Assembly: GCA_001931905.2 (NCBI GenBank)
Contig: MSJI02000574.1
Coordinates: 1 to 21,121, forward strand
DNA length: 21,121 nt
Direction of reading: 5' to 3'
Source of the DNA: Cladosporium sp. IMV 00045
Taxonomy: Eukaryota; Ascomycota; Dothideomycetes; Cladosporiales; Cladosporiaceae
Both the position numbers and the translations under genes were made by a program. Every line of letters starts with the position of its first letter. The stretch's first letter is position 1. Below the pieces are notes generated by a model. It saw only the letters and a program-made list of their open reading frames with translations, was not told where the DNA came from and did not search any database. Of the stretch, positions 19,601-21,121 are shown piece after piece.

Positions 19601-20269
19601 CAACCGAGGAGATGGGGAGTGATTTTTCTTCCAAGGCGTATATGTGCAAATACATGGTATGTCAAGAATTGTATTCTGTATCATCATGATCATTATTACA
19701 AGACATGAGTCTTTCGTGCCCGAGCATGCATTCACCTAATAAGGGGGCGAATTCTTCGCCTAGTCTCCCTCATTCGCTTGGAAATTCTGCAATGCAAAGG
19801 CGGAATACCAGCCCAGTGCCTAAACCGCGCCATGTAGTTCTTTCCAGGGAGTTCTCCACGGCCTTCCTCCGGATTTCCTTTTCGCACGCAAGAATTCCTC
19901 TAGATGAACGGGTCGCATTGCCTTCCTGTCCAACTGACCCGCGGGAGAAGCTCTCGTCGAAACCCTGATTTCCGGAGAGCCTAGATTTTTGAGGAGGCTT
20001 TCAGTACAGCTAGGAGGATGACTGGGCCTTACTCTCCTGGCTGTTTGTCTGCCGGCTGCGGTCAGTAGCCATTTGCCCCTCTGGCAACCGAGACCCCAAT
20101 GCTTCTGCTCTCGCAACAAGACAGCAAAGGTCACACTCGGCCCTCACACCGCACCATCCCAGTCCAGAACAAATGGCATGTCGTGAAAAGTAATAGTTCG
20201 GGTCCGACAGCCCTCGCAACACCTCCCCCCGCCACGAGAGCAAACCCTCACCTCACCAGCACAACCCCC
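19570..20269. other. Convergent 3' region between argJ and ccl1
   Basis: This 700-bp stretch lies between two gene ends facing each other. AT-rich sequence follows argJ (about 19620-19710) and is a plausible polyadenylation region. Open frames of 77-104 codons here lack family character or ATG starts. No gene is seen. Confidence 0.6.
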
Positions 20270-21121
20270 TCACTTGCCTCCACCAATGCTCGGTCCGAAC
20301 AAATCGTCGCTCTCCATCTTACTCTTCTCCGCCTTCTCCCTCTTCCTCTCCGCCTTGGCCTCGTCATCCGCCCCCTCCCCCCTCTGCCTCGCCACGTGAC
20401 TCTGCACCATATCCCTCGTGCTCGGATCGCGACACCGCTCCAGCTTCGCTTCCAGCGCCGCCCGCGCGTCTTTCGTCAGCACGTCGCTTTGCTGGAAACT
20501 CGACAGCGTGTCTGCGCAGCTGCGCAGCGTCGCGAGGATTTTGGGACGGGTTGGTGAGGTTGCGGGGAGTTTGAGAGAGAGGTACCAGTCGGAGAGGGGT
20601 GGGTCGGCAAGTTGGAGGGCGGAGAAGACAATTTGGGACGGCGTGAAGAGGAAGTACGCATCGGTCAGGAGCGCGGGCGAGTCCAGCAAGCCGCGCGCGG
20701 CCGTGTACGCCAGCTGCACGCGCTCTCTGGCCGAGGAGCCAGGGCGCCAGGACGTCCTGGCCGAGGAGCCAGGGCGCCAGGACGTCCTGGCCTCGTCGCC
20801 GGGAGGTTGCAGGTTCTCAATCTCGCCCTTCAAGCGCGCCTCCGGCCGTCCCTCGGCCGCGTTGTCCAATTCCATCATCACGCCTTTCAGTCCGCGGTTC
20901 GGCTGGCGCACGTCGAGGGTGAAGCGCAGGGCCTGGATGACTTTGTACTCGCAGGCGAGGATTTCCTCCGGTTTGGCGGAGATGCGGTGCGCGTAGGCGG
21001 AGACGGCCCAGCCGTTGGACTCGGCTTTGTTGGCGAGGTAGAGGGCGGTTTTGTAGATGTCCTTGGGCGGGTAGGTGAGCGGGGAGTTGGAGAGGTAGAA
21101 GCGGCGGAGGTATTGGATTGC
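20270..21121 (-). CDS. ccl1: TFIIH cyclin Ccl1 (cyclin H), C-terminal 283 aa, 5' end outside window
   Basis: Ccl1/cyclin H activates the Kin28/CDK7 kinase in TFIIH, which phosphorylates the RNA polymerase II C-terminal domain. The frame is open to the window edge at 21121, so the start is missing. The first cyclin fold is visible in Q-Y-L-R-R-F-Y-L-S-N-S, the M-Y-T-A-like K-T-A-L-Y-L-A-N-K and R-I-S-A-K-P-E-E-I-L-A-C-E-Y. A-L-R-F-T-L-D-V-R-Q-P-N-R-G-L-K-G follows. The second fold has S-P-A-L-L-T-D-A-Y-F-L-F-T-P-S-Q-I. The C-terminus is charged (Lys/Glu-rich) and ends in D-D-L-F-G-P-S-I-G-G-G-K. A perfect 30-bp duplication adds a repeated ten-residue block in the linker between the folds. No intron is seen in the part shown. 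Confidence 0.9.
   Translation of the reverse strand, partial: AIQYLRRFYLSNSPLTYPPKDIYKTALYLANKAESNGWAVSAYAHRISAKPEEILACEYKVIQALRFTLDVRQPNRGLKGVMMELDNAAEGRPEARLKGEIENLQPPGDEARTSWRPGSSARTSWRPGSSARERVQLAYTAARGLLDSPALLTDAYFLFTPSQIVFSALQLADPPLSDWYLSLKLPATSPTRPKILATLRSCADTLSSFQQSDVLTKDARAALEAKLERCRDPSTRDMVQSHVARQRGEGADDEAKAERKREKAEKSKMESDDLFGPSIGGGK
20731..20790 (-). repeat. Perfect 30-bp tandem duplication within ccl1
   Basis: Positions 20731-20760 and 20761-20790 are identical. Each unit's end forms a 16-bp perfect palindrome with the next bases (GCCAGGACGTCCTGGC). The duplication is in frame and encodes A-R-T-S-W-R-P-G-S-S twice. Confidence 0.95.

Overview
This is a piece of a filamentous ascomycete (Pezizomycotina) nuclear genome. 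The evidence is eukaryotic gene structure (spliceosomal introns of 50-126 nt with GTRAGT-like donors and short CTRAY-type branch sites, plus one 405-nt intron), genes spread over both strands with 130-1050 bp between them, and families typical of these fungi: DUF6594, the fungal rhodopsin-domain 7TM family, the GDP-mannose transporter and mitochondrial ArgJ. A Dothideomycete is my guess, but the sequence alone does not prove it. I see no rRNA, tRNA, CRISPR array or intact transposon.

Layout, left to right. Position 211-1755 (-) is an intronless cytochrome P450. Position 2673-3121 (-) is a small two-exon hypothetical protein, divergent from a three-exon DUF6594 membrane protein at 3456-4424 (+). 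At 4375-4827 (-) is a weak candidate gene that overlaps the DUF6594 3' end. Then come a FUN14-family mitochondrial protein (5034-5605, +), the Golgi GDP-mannose transporter (6166-7450, -) and an Old Yellow Enzyme flavoprotein (8142-9830, -). The last is divergent from a five-exon rhodopsin-domain 7TM protein (10564-11971, +). A phosducin-like/TXNDC9 protein (13026-13661, +) converges on an orphan single-pass membrane protein (13792-15011, -). Aminopeptidase P (15570-17570, -) shares a 487-bp divergent promoter with mitochondrial ornithine acetyltransferase argJ (18058-19569, +). The window ends inside the TFIIH cyclin Ccl1 (20270-21121, -, 5' end missing).

This is mostly housekeeping and general fungal content, not a gene cluster. 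Recurring functions are mitochondrial (FUN14, argJ, probably a long form of aminopeptidase P), the secretory pathway (GDP-mannose transport) and core nuclear or cytosolic machinery (Ccl1, TXNDC9/Plp1). The P450, the OYE and the 7TM protein are the accessory genes. I rebuilt exon structures by finding splice sites that keep the frame and restore family motifs, and all intron coordinates come from that reading.

I found no convincing new multi-gene system. The observations most worth a second look are: a probable dual-start (leaky scanning) arrangement in aminopeptidase P; paired CPC1/Gcn4-type sites in the argJ promoter; a perfect in-frame 30-bp tandem duplication in Ccl1; a second small duplication across the argJ stop codon; the overlapping gene ends near 4.4 kb; and the orphan membrane protein with four lumenal cysteines.
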